Assembly (NCBI GenBank): GCA_951213105.1
Contig: OX578146.1
Location: 53,839,069-53,903,068 of the forward strand
Direction: 5' to 3'
DNA from: Amaurobius ferox
Taxonomy: Eukaryota; Arthropoda; Arachnida; Araneae; Amaurobiidae
Length of the DNA: 64,000 nt
The notes beneath the pieces are model-generated. The model saw only the letters and a list, made by a program, of their open reading frames with translations, was not told the DNA's origin and did no database searches. Below are positions 23,413-35,500 of this stretch, piece by piece (positions within the stretch are counted from its first letter, which is position 1; the number at the start of each line of letters is the position of its first letter). Both the position numbers and the translations under genes were made by a program.

Positions 23413-23499
23413 AATAATTGTAAAGAGTGTAATTTACTTAGCATAGGAACCGGGACAAGAGTTACGGGTGCCCTTGCCTCAAGTAAATTGATAGTACTG

Positions 23500-23945
23500 A
23501 TAATTTCATTCAATTATGGAAAAACTACACTGGATAGCAATTTGTGGATATGGACAAGCCCATATTTGTCCCCTCCCATTTTTAGCAGAGTTTTTTCAGG
23601 CATTGTATTTGCAATATTGTAAAGGAGAGTTAGTACATTTTCAAGCAAAATTATTTTATTCCAAATCACTATTTCCGCATGGGCTAAAAGGACCAAGGAA
23701 AAATGCGGAAATTGAAAGAGTTTTTTGGTATAGATTTCACATTGGCACTAACTCTGTCATTTCAAGTTAGCATTTTATGTTATTTCATTTATGGTCTAAC
23801 AGGTCATAGGTAAATATTTTCGACGGTAGCCACAACACGTAACATCATTCTGCCTCCCTATTGGAGTGAGATTACGAAAACTTCAAATGTTTTTACACAT
23901 AGTTTAAATTTATCGATAATATTATAAAATTATATTTTATATAAA
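23500..23945. repeat. Fragment of unit U (3' part)
   Basis: Aligns with 2510-2830 of copy 1: shared tttatttcaaatcactattt, gcaggctaaaa-type, accaagaaaaa, attggcactaa/attagcattaattctg, and ataggacaggtccgagg/acaggtcatagg. Diverged. The 88- and 84-codon frames here are not supported as genes. Confidence 0.6.
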
Positions 23946-24173
23946 AAATGATTTCATTTACCGAATGAATTGTTCAGGCCATTAATCAAAATTCTAGAAA
24001 TTTGGCGTTGCATGAACGAAATAAGCAGAATAAAAATAACTCGCTGATTGTATGGAAATGTATTGATCGGTTTGAAAATTCACTAAGAAGGGTTACTTAA
24101 AATTTCAGCAATGTTAATTTAGAATTATTGTGCTTATTTTTTAAAGACTTTTATATATTATAGAAACTGCATA

Positions 24174-24770
24174 TACGGGATGACCCCAAAAGTACTCCAG
24201 AACTTTAAAAATGAATATCTCGGACAGCCAGTAAAATTCACATATTGTGGTTTCAAAATATAGTTGAAAATTTTGCCGACAGATGGTGCTGATAGGTATA
24301 TAAAGTCAAATCAGCTTCAACGCTTTCTGTTCTTTCACATTTTGTGAACAAATACTGAAATTATTATCCGATCCGGACCTGTCGATACTTGAAATCTAAG
24401 TTAAAAGCTACATCTTGTCTTCGTCAGGCTGCAATTCAACTGATGGTATTCGAGTACAATGTCCTTTGTTCCAATGAAATCAACTTTATTCCAATGTTTT
24501 TGTCCACTTCGGTTCATTGCATAGAATATTCTTACACGTTTCGATAACGGGATACAAAGGTGACTAAATGAACTATAGAACACACCACAATTTATAGGAA
24601 ATTTAATCAGCGCCAGCTATTGACAAAAATTTGAACTATTTTACCGCAGTATGTAAATTTTACTTGTCCAATGAACATACAGTCTATTTCATCCTTTTAT
24701 CTGCAACCGTTTCCTAGATATTTATTTTTTAAAGTTCGGGGTCCTTTTTGGAACACCTTGACCCTGTATA
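24174..24770. mobile_element. Diverged TIR element (mariner/MITE-like)
   Basis: The left end (gatgaccccaaaagtact, agaactttaaaaatgaatat) pairs imperfectly with the right end (tatttattttttaaagttc, ggtcctttttggaacacc). The right terminus accttgaccctgta resembles mariner ends. The interior has no recognisable transposase. Length ~600 bp. Confidence 0.55.
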
Positions 24771-25560
24771 TGTCTACGCAGACCTTCCGACCTATTATAC
24801 GAAGATACCTTTGCAAGGCTGTTTAGTTGTGTTCAGAACCGCGGGCAGTACATCTGGATTGGGGAATAGTTCTATAACCCGTGAATTCTGCAGGCTTTTA
24901 AATAAAGCATTTCAAACACATTTAATTATTTAAATTTTCCACAATTTCAAACACGTTAAGCTCAATTGTTGTTAATGAAAGTGCTAACACCAGTTAACAA
25001 CGTTTGAGCGTGACTATTAACCAGACCGTATATGCATATTTTTAATTGCAATTTATATTTCTAAAACTTTTATGAAATTTATTCGAACTTTAAGCTAATA
25101 GTTAATTTTCCTTATAATCTATATATAAATCATGCTTTACTATTTACCAGCTGCGGTAAATGCGACTAAATATTGATATCTTATCTGCCACTTTTTATAG
25201 GGGATTTTTAGTAGCTACAGCTATCAGTCCCCTGTGCGGGAACATGAAATACGCGAATGATAAAATCTCAACAAATTCCCAAAAAGAACTATCGTATTCT
25301 CTATCGGGCTGTTTTTACCGTGGGTAATGCAACCAAATCCTGGAGGGCCGCAATTATAATGGGGCATATTTTTCTTATTTCATCCACATTTCGTACATCC
25401 TTTCTTAACAGCACTTGAAAACTCAGCTATGCAGTCTTAAGCTATTTTACCCTAATATTTACGCATTTTTTATTACCTATAATACGTAATATGCTAAGAA
25501 AAATATTGTGACAAAGTTGAGTACTCGAAATCGAGTTATTGTTAGATTTATATTATGTAG
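24771..25560. other. Unassigned AT-rich DNA
   Basis: No repeat, RNA or gene recognised. Confidence 0.45.
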
Positions 25561-25569
25561 ATGTGTAAA

Positions 25570-25672
25570 GAACCTTGCTGCCTCAACAATCGAACCCTGG
25601 ACCTCCGAATGGACCAGCCGACTTTCAACTGTTGAGCTATTGAGAAGAAATTGCAAGCTCTTTCTGCATTCT
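25570..25672 (-). mobile_element. tRNA-derived SINE head, copy 1
   Basis: Read on the minus strand it has a tRNA-like A box (tagctcaacagttgaaagtc) and B box (gggttcgattg), flanked by gagcttgcaatttcttctca and ggcagcaaggttctttaca. It has substitutions expected to break a cloverleaf. Because a second copy lies 355 bp away with the same flanks, a SINE is favoured over a tRNA gene. Confidence 0.65.
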
Positions 25673-25927
25673 CCACTCTTTAATGTCAAATTGGACTGTA
25701 ACTGGCAATTTGATTGATAACCTCCTGCTATTTTTACCTCAGGTTAGCCTTCTGATACGACTATGCTTAACCCAGGTTAGTATCCTGCGTGATCGTTATC
25801 CTCTCAATTTGAAATCGGCGATCAAACATCCAGAGTCCACTGAATCCGTGCTAATCGTACTACGGTCACTATCCGAGCTCCGACATCTTTACACTAACCT
25901 ACAGAGTTGATTTGTTTGGGAGCCATT

Positions 25928-26032
25928 GTAAAGAACCTTGCTGCCCCAACTGGAAATCGAACCCTGGAACTCCGAACTGGCTAGCCGACGATCTATCGTT
26001 AAGCTATTAGGACGAAATAGCAAGCTCTTATT
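25928..26032 (-). mobile_element. tRNA-derived SINE head, copy 2
   Basis: Minus-strand A box tagcttaacgatagatcg and B box gggttcgatttcc, followed by ggggcagcaaggttcttta. Same layout as 25570-25672. The final acceptor-stem pairing is not evident, so this is not called as a tRNA gene. Confidence 0.68.
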
Positions 26033-26059
26033 GTCGAAGTGGACTCTGTAGATGTTAGA

Positions 26060-26670
26060 ACGTGCTTCAATTATGTTCGGAAATACGGCTGCTATTGCAT
26101 ACACATGTATGATGTGCCTATTTGTGTAATTAAAATGTTATGTAGGTATGTGTCACTATAATTAAAAGATATCAGCGTTTTCATGAAATTTGCAGTTGGG
26201 GATTCCGTTATCTCTGATATTCGTTAGATTTCTGCTGGAGGAAAGAATAGTTACTTTATTATAGTCATAAAATACTTTATTACTATATCTATACTTTATT
26301 ATAGTCAGAAAAAATTAAAATAAGCGATTGAATATGCGCATTTATATTTACCAAATGGTTGTTTTCTGTGAAAATTTTCATGAGAAATCCCACGTAAACA
26401 ATTTCAATATGGATTATTTCAAGTGAAATGAGCAAATTTATAGTATAGACCTGCCCTTTTTATTTTCAAATTTTTTTCAGAATTTTTGGTGCATTAATAG
26501 GGTCAGAGGGGGGGGGGTGTAAGGGGTGTTAACTAAAATCAGGAAAAATGATCGACATTGTATTAACTTCATCATACCATGGATTCCCATTTTCATCAAT
26601 AATTTCTTTATTTAATCCCAGTGGTTTCAGATGAAAGGTGTAAAAAATATTTCCCAAACATTTAATAAAT
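26060..26670. other. Unassigned AT-rich DNA
   Basis: G-run at 26509-26517; otherwise nothing recognised. Confidence 0.45.
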
Positions 26671-28250
26671 AAGAAAGATCAATCATGCTTAAAGCATTGA
26701 TTATGAAACACTTTCCAACTTCAATGCAATTTTATTTAAACATGTCTAAAATGCAATACATTCCTCGGTAATATTTTAAAACTTATCACAATACTATATT
26801 AATTTATTATATTTGAAACCTTAAACCTTCATAAAAAAAAATTAACTTCATTCAAATGACGGCATTAAAGTATAAATTGCCTGGTTTAAACATCTCTAAA
26901 ATGTGATACATTCCTCGGTAATAATTTTAGAATTGTCATAATACTACGATAATTTATTATATTTGAAAACTTCATCGAAAACAACTGAAATCCATTCAAA
27001 TGACGTCATAGAAAAAATAACACGCCTGGCTCTCTCTATAAAAGCAACATTTCATTCATAAATAATTCCCCCATTCATGTCATTCATCACAATACTATAA
27101 TAATTTATTTTGTTTAAAAATTAAGACCATGGAGCTGCAAGTAATTAAACTATATGCGTAAAACTTCATTGAAAAATATCGTCCTTCTCTTTCTAAAATC
27201 AATGAATATTTCATTCATATCAGCTAAGCAGACTCCATGGACTAAATGATTTTGTGTTAAAGAATTATAGTTGATAATTTCTTATATATTTTGTGTCATA
27301 GAAAAATAACACGCCTGGATCTCTCTATAAAAGCAGGATTTCATTCATAACTTTCTCCATTTCATTAATCACAATACTATAATAATTTATTTTATTTAAA
27401 AATTAAGACCATGGAGCTACAATTCATAAACTCTATGCTTAAAACTTCATCGAAAAAAATCGTCCTTCTGTTTATAAAATCAATTAATATTTTATTCATA
27501 TCAGCCATGCAGACTCCATGGACTGAATTATTTTGTGTTAAAGAAATACAGTAATTCTAATACAACTTATTCTACATATTTTGCTGTTTACATTTTACAT
27601 AGGTGAAAAATAGGCTTAGTTGTAGAAATAATCAAATTTGGGATGAGCATTTAAACACAAATATATTGTCATTGCGTTGTTTCAGTATGTAGATGCACAG
27701 AATTTAGGCAAAAATAAAGTAGTTTTAGGACGGATGCAACACTCAATATGAATTAAAAAGAACTTTAAAAATCATGATTTTGAGACAAGATGGATGCCAT
27801 ATGTCATTTTGAAGTATGTCACGTGATCGTTCATATCATGGTCACGTGATCGCTTCATATAAGAGGTGTTATTATTATTTTAATTTTTATTTAAAAAACT
27901 ACTGAATATATTTCGTTGAATTTTTTTTATATAGTTTATGAAACAATTTGAATATTGCCTAAAATTTTCGAAGCAATTTGTGAATTTTAAATCCGCTTAA
28001 AAATGCTTGAAAAATTAGGTCCCATAGGGCTCAATGTATTTCATTTTTTCAACCCGGGTTCAATCCAAAACTAATTGGGTGATATTATTCATTTATATTA
28101 CCATAGGTCCTACAGACCGTCTGAACAACATACTAAAATTTCATTTTGATTAAGTCATTTTTACGGCAGTTATCGTGCTAACGGACAGACAGACAGACAG
28201 ACAGAATGAACAAAGTCATAAACACTTTTCAACTTTGTTGTAAAGTGTTA
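26671..28250 (+). mobile_element. Hairpin-ended family H2, copy A
   Basis: Begins aagaaagatcaatcatgctt; atcaatcatgc pairs with gcattgat four to five bases on. Ends with a strong hairpin, AACACTTTTCAAC / GTTGTAAAGTGTT, preceded by an (ACAG)n tract at 28188-28203. It aligns along both flanks with the copy at 50257-51249 but is longer because of internal duplications (cacgcctggctctctctata at ~27020 and ~27310; ttcatatcagc..gcagactccatgg twice). Non-coding. Architecture parallels H1; Helentron-like by inference. Confidence 0.75.
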
Positions 28251-28289
28251 AAAAGTAACTTTTAAATAAAAAAATTAATGAGAATGAGG

Positions 28290-28725
28290 GCATATTTAAT
28301 AAATTTTTGCTACAACATGGAACAATATTCACCATTCACCAGTCAGCAATCAAAGAGCAATTTGAATTCAAGGTAAAATATCCGGAAATAATTAGCATCA
28401 GTGTCAGTTAATAATTTTTGCTACAACATGGAACAATATACACCATTCATCAGTCAGCAATCAACGAGCAATTTGAATTCAAGGCAAAATATCCGGAAAG
28501 AATTAGCTTCAATATCAGTTAATAATGTTTTCTACAACATGGAACAATATCCACCATACACCAGTCAGCAATCAACGAGCAATTTGACTTCAAGGTAAAA
28601 TATCTGGAAAGAATTAGCTTCAGTATTAGTTAATAATTTTTTCTACAACATGGAGCAATATCCACCATTAACCAGTCAGCAATCAACGAGCAATTTGAAT
28701 GAATTCAAGGCAAAGTATCCGGAAA
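28290..28725. repeat. 111-bp tandem repeat, four units
   Basis: The motif ctacaacatggaacaat occurs at 28310, 28421, 28532 and 28642 (periods 111, 111, 110). 111 is a multiple of three, so reading frames continue through units, giving the 65-codon frame at 28401-28598 (repeated NMEQY..SQQSTSNL). The last unit runs into the Ty3/gypsy remnant. Confidence 0.9.
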
Positions 28726-29366
28726 GAATTAGCACCAGTATCACTGGCTATAAAATAGACATGAGAAACCAAATACTGACTCTTACCGAAAATAATCAAG
28801 TGAAATGATTAATTACTCTGGAAGAAGTTAAATTCGATTAAAATATTCCATACAAAAAGGAACGAGAAATACTGGATATGTTAAACAATTTCATAGATTG
28901 TTTCGCACTCTGCATAGAAGAATCAGGATGTACTGATCGAATTGCGATGGTTATAAAAGAAATGAGATTACGACTGTCTGCATGAGGCAGTATAAGACGA
29001 ATGCAGAAAGCATACCGAAATAAAGGAAATAATTAAGGAATGGAGAGATAACGGCATAGTTGCATATACTCTATCACTCTATTCAAGTCCTGTAATGTTT
29101 GTTAAGAAGAAGGCAAAGAATAAATACTAGTAGTCTACTTTAGAAGACTGAATAAACAAACACTCAAATATTTCCTTTACCGCGTATTGGTAATTTGATA
29201 GAATGTTTTCATGATTATGAAGTATTTTGCCATTTGGATTTAGCACACAGATTCCTTTTTCAGATGATGGATAATACAGGATTATTCCAGGAATTAGCAC
29301 TAAAGATTTAATGGTGGGTTTTAATGCGGCACAATGCAAATGTTTTACTATACGATGTACGACCAT
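28660..29366 (+). pseudogene. Ty3/gypsy retrotransposon pol remnant (reverse transcriptase start)
   Basis: Separate frame segments give, in order, KYPERISTSITGYKID, EREILDMLNNFIDCFA, EIIKEWRDNGIVAYTLS followed by YSSPVMFVKKK, then after shifts FPLPRIGNLIECF and VFCHLDLAHRF. This is the order at the start of Ty3/gypsy reverse transcriptase: the pre-RT loop, the (S)SPVV(L)V(K)KK motif, PLPRID and KLDL. Several stops and frame changes interrupt it and the catalytic DD motif is not reached. No LTRs were identified. Confidence 0.8.
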
Positions 29367-29563
29367 GTTCTAAGATTAATTAAATATGTTTCTTAAAAGT
29401 TAACTTAAAGTTACTGTTTCTTTTGTGAGCCACATTTTTTGTATGAGCACCACAACTTAGTTTTTGTGTTTCTTTTGAGAGTAAGTCTATTTCGAAGTAA
29501 TACCAAAGTTCGTAGTTATGCCACTTTATCTGGCAATTCATTAAGAATCCAGTTACGGACTCC
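29367..29563. other. Unassigned short stretch
   Basis: Between the pol remnant and a SINE insertion. No features recognised. Confidence 0.4.
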
Positions 29564-29578
29564 ACACAGTATAAGTTG

Positions 29579-29751
29579 ATGGTGATGAGACCCAGACCGT
29601 CCGACCTACCAGAAAGGTGTAAGGTAACTGTTTGGACGGCCGGGAAGTGCCACCCAATTTAGACCGGAACCCAGTGGGGGAGGCATCCACAGGGACCATA
29701 CCCTCCTTCCCCTACCACCAACCTCTCGGAAGAACTTACGGACCCACATGT
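29579..29751 (-). mobile_element. 5'-truncated SINE with perfect target duplication
   Basis: The common tail in reverse orientation stops after ttacggacccacatg, so the head is missing. The flanks are acacagtataagttg at 29564-29578 and again at 29752-29766, a perfect 15-bp target duplication. It shows LINE-type target-primed insertion for this SINE family. Confidence 0.92.
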
Positions 29752-29772
29752 ACACAGTATAAGTTGTAACAG

Positions 29773-30479
29773 TTTAATAAAATGAAATAATTAAAATAAT
29801 TTCTAATATAGAAACAGTTGGATAAATTTTAATTAATTCTGAGAGTATAACTTATAAACAGTAACATACAAAATGACAGATTTGGATAATGCTTTTGTTC
29901 TATTAATTATTTGTCTAGGTTTTACAATTTTTATGGATTGCTCTTTGACTATTGTCAAAGAGCAAAAACTGTCATAAAAATGACAGAAAGTTACTAGCAG
30001 GACTGATGACAGAAAGTTACTAGCTACAATGGCTACTACTATATAAAAGTTTACTAGCCAAATGTGAAAATTATTAGCGAGCTGGCTAGTTAATAAATAC
30101 TACAAAGTTTAAACTATGCTTGCTCTGAGAGTTGAGAAAGAGCCCGTCAAAAATACTGAACGAAAATACAAAAAAGAGGTTATGTGGCATTATTAAGAAT
30201 ATGTGTAGGTAAAGAAGGTTTGTATCTAATAGAGCTTTTTTTTAACTTATTTTCAAATTGAGTTATTTAAAATTTTTTTTACCACTTTCAGCGTTTGTGT
30301 GCAGATTTTTCAAGAACACACTTTAGCTAATAAGACAATTGGTTGAATTGCTTTTATTTATACAATAATATTATAGTTTATAATTTTTCTGAAATTAGAA
30401 AGAAATAGCTAAAAAGAAAATATGAACACAAATTCAGGAAAATTGTTGATACGATACAAATCGGAAGCTATGGTATTTG
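29773..30479. other. Unassigned AT-rich DNA
   Basis: No coding or RNA signal recognised apart from the hairpin at 29943-29972. Confidence 0.4.
29943..29972. other. Perfect 12-bp hairpin
   Basis: TTGCTCTTTGAC and GTCAAAGAGCAA separated by TATT. No promoter, T-run or RNA context is evident. It is followed by two copies of atgacagaaagttactagc. Confidence 0.6.
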
Positions 30480-30770
30480 TACAGAGTAAGTATCGTTATA
30501 GGTGTATTGGTACTCAGTAAGTACTGCTATAAGTGCCTGGGAACACAGTAAGGTTATAAGTGTATCGGTACACAGTGAATATCGTTATACGTGTATCGGT
30601 ATACAGTATTTTTTAAGTGTATCGGTACTTAGCATCGTTATAAGTGAATCCATAGAGAAATAACGATGTATTAATACGTGTATTACCGATACATCTATAC
30701 AGTTGTATCGATACATCTATACAGTTGTATTGATACATCTATACTGTTGTATCGATATGTTTATTAATAA
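30480..30770. repeat. Minisatellites with GTATCG-type units
   Basis: 30480-30650 is a degenerate ~30-bp repeat (ataagtgtatcggtacacag). 30690-30760 is a 24-bp repeat (acatctatacagttgtatcg), three to four units. Both are rich in cgatac/gtatcg. Confidence 0.8.
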
Positions 30771-31644
30771 TATAAACTGCCGGAAAACAACTCGCTCAAA
30801 TCAACAAATAAGTTAGTGCATCACAATATAGAACTGAGTTTCATCTTATTATGTGAATCGGAATTAAATCAAAGTTACTTTTATTGCGATCTTGAAGAGT
30901 TTCGACTGTTTTCAAACGGTAAAGATATATATTTTTTTATTTCAGTTCTTTTCGAAATCATTCCTTAAAAAAAAAAGGAACACAATGGATTTTTTCAATG
31001 ACAAAACGTCGAACACAAAAGGAAAGAGAAACAACATTAATTCGTTCCCATAGAAAGAGAATAGCAAAGGCGCCATTTCAGAACATTGGAGTTCCATTTT
31101 GAAGGCATGAGAATTGTTGAAAGAATTCTTATCTCGCGCCCTCTTGTGGAAAAGGAAGGCTGTAGAATGTTTTGGGATTCTTTTCTTCTGCCTTTATTTA
31201 TTTGTTATGTCGTCACACATTTCAAAACTTGTTAATTCTTTGTCGTTCGACTTGACTGATTCTTTGTGAAACTGTATTTCAGTTTTATTACGTATTTTTT
31301 TTCTGACGGTACACACGGGGATGATCAAAGTTATTTATTTCTTTGTGAACTTTGAAATATTTTTAGTGCTTTTACCGAAAAGTTTATAAAAATGATATCT
31401 ATCGGTTACTGGTAAGAATAGTTTCAGAATTTGGTAAATGTGATATTTGTACTGCTTTCCTTATACTAGTCATTTCATCCGCGCTTCGCGCGTTATTAAT
31501 GGCTAGTTATCAGTAAATGTGACACTTACACACTTAATAAAAGCTCTGAATATCAAGACACGTTTCAAATTTAAGCACAAAAATAGAAGGAAGCACATTT
31601 TTGAGGGGGAAAGTGGTGCAAGTTTCTTGAAAATCCCTTTGTAT

Positions 31645-31835
31645 GCTCACCATAATTCAAATTTTCGAAATGTTCGATGTTTTTGTTGATCTGGAAGCTA
31701 AGATGGATTGATTGAGACCAAAAACAGAGATTCTGACTCGAGTGGAAGTGTTCGATCATTTTATTTTTGTTGACTTGGAAGCTAAGGCGTATCATATGAG
31801 ACCAAAACCAATATTCTTACTAAAGTGGGAGTGTT
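31645..31835. repeat. ~110-bp direct repeat, two units
   Basis: Shared blocks: tttttgttga(t/c)(c/t)tggaagctaag, gagaccaaaa and gagtggaagtgttcgat. The 74-codon minus frame at 31571-31795 is a translation of it. The related sequence agtgggagtgtttgat ends the second unit. Confidence 0.65.
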
Positions 31836-33450
31836 TGATAATTAATCAAAACGGTTTTTAGTGCTTTTATTATTCCTTTGCGCAGTTGCCCCTAATTCAA
31901 AATTTTAAAGTGTTAGAATTTTTTTTTTGAATGCCACTAAAACCAAGATTTCAGCTATACTGGAAGCGCTCGATTAGTTTGTCCATCACCCGCTCACTCA
32001 CTCACTCACTCAAAATATATTTTTTTAATTTTAAGTTTTAATGGAAAAGCAGGGGAAACAGGGGCTAATTGTTTAATGATATTTCTTGAGGAATAGGGAA
32101 CAACTAACTACTTTAATTCAAATTAATTAGAGTCTCAATTATCCGAGCTAATGTGGACAGAGGTCAGCTCGGATGCGGTCAAGCTCGGTTAACACGGAAA
32201 ATGATTCGTATACTTCTCTGTACAATTTAGCGTTGACGTTGGGACAAGGCCCCGGGATCTTCGTCGTTACTGCAGTAAAGGAAATACGCACTATAAGGAA
32301 AAGAATATGCACAATAAATACTCTGGCAAAAAAAAATTAATAGAGAAGGTAGTCATGCTCTAAAATGTGGCTTAAATTATTATAGTTGTTTGCTTCTTTT
32401 TGCTGCTGTGCCATAAATTTAAACAGTACTTGCTGATGTGATAACCCACCATTGTGTGTTGTCCGGTGTTAACTGAAAGTAAAATGCTTTATTATACATT
32501 GACTGAATTATTCAGCCTGCCACAATGAAGAGATGAAATTGCTCAAATTAAAATTTTATTATAAATATTACTTATGTTAAATACGCTCATGATTAAATTT
32601 ACAATTACTATTCAATTTCGTACAAATTATCAATGTCCCGAGGTCATAATTTATTTAACGTGGTCATGAATTATTGTCAGCGCATAAAATAAAGTTTAGC
32701 GCCTTCTTGTCTGATGTATCGTGCCATTTTGTTACCTTGCTATTTATTAACAATCTGTAAACACATTTTAAGACAACTGTATCGCAAATACACATGAAAT
32801 TATCTGTTTGTTTAGTACACATACTGTGTATACTCGGGCATACTTTTGTCCTACTGTTCGACGTATCATAATGTAGACTTAATGGAATTTAGACCTACTG
32901 CAGGTAAAATGTTGGAGTCTTCTTTGGAACACTCATCATGTTCGTCTTAACTCTATTGTTTTTCTTCATATCATCGGTCATTTCCTGTTACTCATCCTCA
33001 TTCATCAAATCTTGAATACCTTTTGCCGTAATAGGTTCTGAAACTTTCAGATTTTTTACTAGCACTATGAGTGGAAGATTATCCTCAAATTATCTTCTTC
33101 CTCGGTTTCACTGAAATTTTTTTAAGACTTTACGAGAGTTCTGACTTCATCAAAAGAGTGATGGGTCAGTGAAAGCTTGATAATACAAAACCTCGGGTAA
33201 TGCAAACTCTATTGTATACGGTCGCAAACGTTATCATGCTGCGCGAGTTGGAATGACAAAATTAAAATAAACTAGTAAGTAATAATTTATGGTCACTGTT
33301 CTTGATTTCGTGTAGTCGATTCAATATTTTTATGTATATCGGTATGCGTTATGTCAAAGTTTTAGTTGACTATGTGTTTGATTGCGTTTTTGTATTTCTG
33401 CCAGTGTTCTGCGTGACGTGCTTAGAACTTCAAAATGATAAATGGGGACT
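31836..33450. other. Unassigned AT-rich DNA
   Basis: A (CTCA)n tract at ~31990-32010. No gene, RNA or element recognised; the frame at 33302-33550 runs into the SINE and is not supported. Confidence 0.45.
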
Positions 33451-33463
33451 TAAATTTAGCTTG

Positions 33464-33751
33464 TTGTTGTTGTTGAAACCCAGACCGTCCGACCTACCAG
33501 AAAGGTGTAAGGTAACTGTTTGGACAGTCGGGAAGTGCCAACCAATTTAGACCGGAACCCAGTGGGGGAGGCATCCACAGGGACCGTACCCTCCTTCCCC
33601 TACCACCAACCTCTCGGAAAGACTTTCGGACCCACATGTTTAACGTGATCGTACTCCGCATGAACACGGCGGCAGTTTTGGCAGCGGCTGAAATCGAACC
33701 CGGGCCTACCGAGTGCAACTCCAGCGCGCTAACCAATGGGCTACCGCGCCC
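33464..33751 (-). mobile_element. tRNA-headed SINE, complete, with target duplication
   Basis: On the minus strand it starts gggcgcggtagcccattggt with an A box (tagcccattggttagcgcgc) and a B box (gggttcgatttc), then the common ~230-bp tail and (CAA)n. Target duplication taaatttagcttg at 33451-33463 and 33752-33764. Length ~288 bp. It is the reference for the tRNA module of the 5S-headed copies. The 80- and 66-codon frames overlapping it are translations of the SINE. Confidence 0.93.
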
Positions 33752-33764
33752 TAAATTTAGCTTG

Positions 33765-34130
33765 TGTTACATCTGTACGAAATATATTGTTTATCAAATC
33801 TACGGTTATGTAGTGATACAGTTGCACAAAAGATAGTCTTATACTACAGATATGGCTCAATGACAAGACGACATCCGCCACAGACTTGGCGACGCCTAAT
33901 TATATAAAGGGCGGACAATATAAATAATTTATTTACGAGTAATAAATGAAGCATGACAGCCAGAGAGATACAACGATGGACGCAAGTGAGCCCGTAGGCA
34001 TCACAAAATAACCAATAAAAGTCAATGTACTCAAGCTCAGATGACTAGAGTGAATTGACACGCAGATACGGTAGAGCCAATGAGAACCTAAAGGGAATTC
34101 AAATTAACCCTGTGCTTCAAGGACGGTTAA
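33765..34130. other. Unassigned DNA
   Basis: Nothing recognised. Confidence 0.4.
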
Positions 34131-34139
34131 TAAACACTC

Positions 34140-34480
34140 TCGAAAGATTTTCTGTGAAATAAGCGCGTAAAAATATGCTCCAAGACTTTTGACATAGTTC
34201 CTGTGACATAAGCACGTAAAAATATGCTCCAGAATTCGCTATGATTGTCCCTGTGGAATAAGCACGTAAAAATGTGCTCCAGAATTCGCTATGATTGTCC
34301 CTGTGGAAAGTTGTGTGGAGTGTTAGAAGCACGTAAAAATGTGCTTCTAACACTTACAATGAATTTTGCTGTGAAATAACACGTCAAAAATATGCTAACA
34401 GTCTCTAGCTAAAATATCGTGGTTAATGATGCACGTAAATGTCTATGTAGTTGAATATGCGCGTAAAAGGCGCTTTTAGT
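34140..34480. repeat. ~60-bp minisatellite (gcacgtaaaaatatgctcc)
   Basis: About six units. Two central units (ccagaattcgctatgattgt, ccctgtgg) are nearly identical; outer units are more diverged. The 78-codon minus frame at 34117-34353 (repeated FLRAY) is a repeat translation. Confidence 0.85.
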
Positions 34481-35500
34481 GAAGGATGTCCAAAGATGAT
34501 CTACTGTACTCCAAAGAGCAAAAAGGTAAACTTTTCATATCCTAATATGAGGAATTTTGTAACCCGACGAGAAGTCGGTGAGATAATCAAACTACATTAC
34601 TACCGAATCAGTTAAGTCAAAGGAACTAAAATTTCGTACAAGATAGTAAATTGTAAATAAAACTATTGGTTTAAAATTAAGCTATTCTAAAATTTAATAT
34701 TAAATATAGTAATTAATACAGCTTTGTTTGAGCAATTTAATGTCTGTTTATTGGATGTTATTAATCAAATTGCTTTTCAGAAGAAACACCGGGAAATATA
34801 ATAAATTAACTATGGTGGGTTATCACTTCGGCAATGTACAGAAATTTACGATTAGCGGCCATTCAATAAATAATATAAATTAACAATTTACTTTTTTATA
34901 CGCCACAGGTTAATTCAAATACGCGACAGGTTAATTCAAAATAAACATGCGCATAGAAAGGAGGAAAATATGGCTGCAATTTGTTTCGTTGGTCATTCAT
35001 TGCAATTCCATTTCGAAAATTATTCTTAAATATCATTCTTATTTCACAAAACTTTAATTATAATTATTTTGTATTTATTTATTGGATTTTAAATTGTAAA
35101 AAAGAATTCGCATGTTGATCGCCGTGATCCGAGTTGGAAAAGAAGGTTAGGTCTTTTTCAAAATGGCCCGTAAAGTCGCCAAAATCTGAAATAAAGGACT
35201 AAGTATGACCAAATGCATTAATTAAATGGTTATTTTGTACTTAGTGAAAAAATAGCTGCGATACAATTTTTGTGTACGTAACGTCATTGCCTCCCCCTCG
35301 GGGGAGGGGGGGAAAGATACTCCCCGGGGGTACATTGCCAAATATGGTATCAATTGAAAGATTTTTTCAAGCTTTTTAAAGTGAAGGATAGCATGCTATA
35401 ATTGTGATAATGTGGACCAACAATGTACATTTTTTAAATTTTTGCAAATTTAAAAAAAAAAAAAAAAATCACAAGCTACTTAAAATTTACTTTATGAATC
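34481..35500. other. Unassigned AT-rich DNA
   Basis: Contains two copies of acgc(c/g)acaggttaattcaaa near 34900-34940 and a GC-rich hairpin-like stretch (cctccccctcgggggagg) near 35288. No gene recognised. Confidence 0.45.

Noticed and set aside
25570..26032. Two functional tRNA genes
   Set aside because: A and B boxes are present but the acceptor stems do not pair convincingly and both copies share extra flanking sequence, as expected for SINE heads.
30003..30012. Hammerhead ribozyme core (ctgatga)
   Set aside because: CTGATGA is followed directly by cagaaag with no room for stem II and no matching stem I/III partners. Chance occurrence next to a short repeat.
33494..33736. 80-codon protein shared with 11573-11848 (STITLNMWVRKSFREVGGRG)
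   Set aside because: Translation of the common SINE tail.
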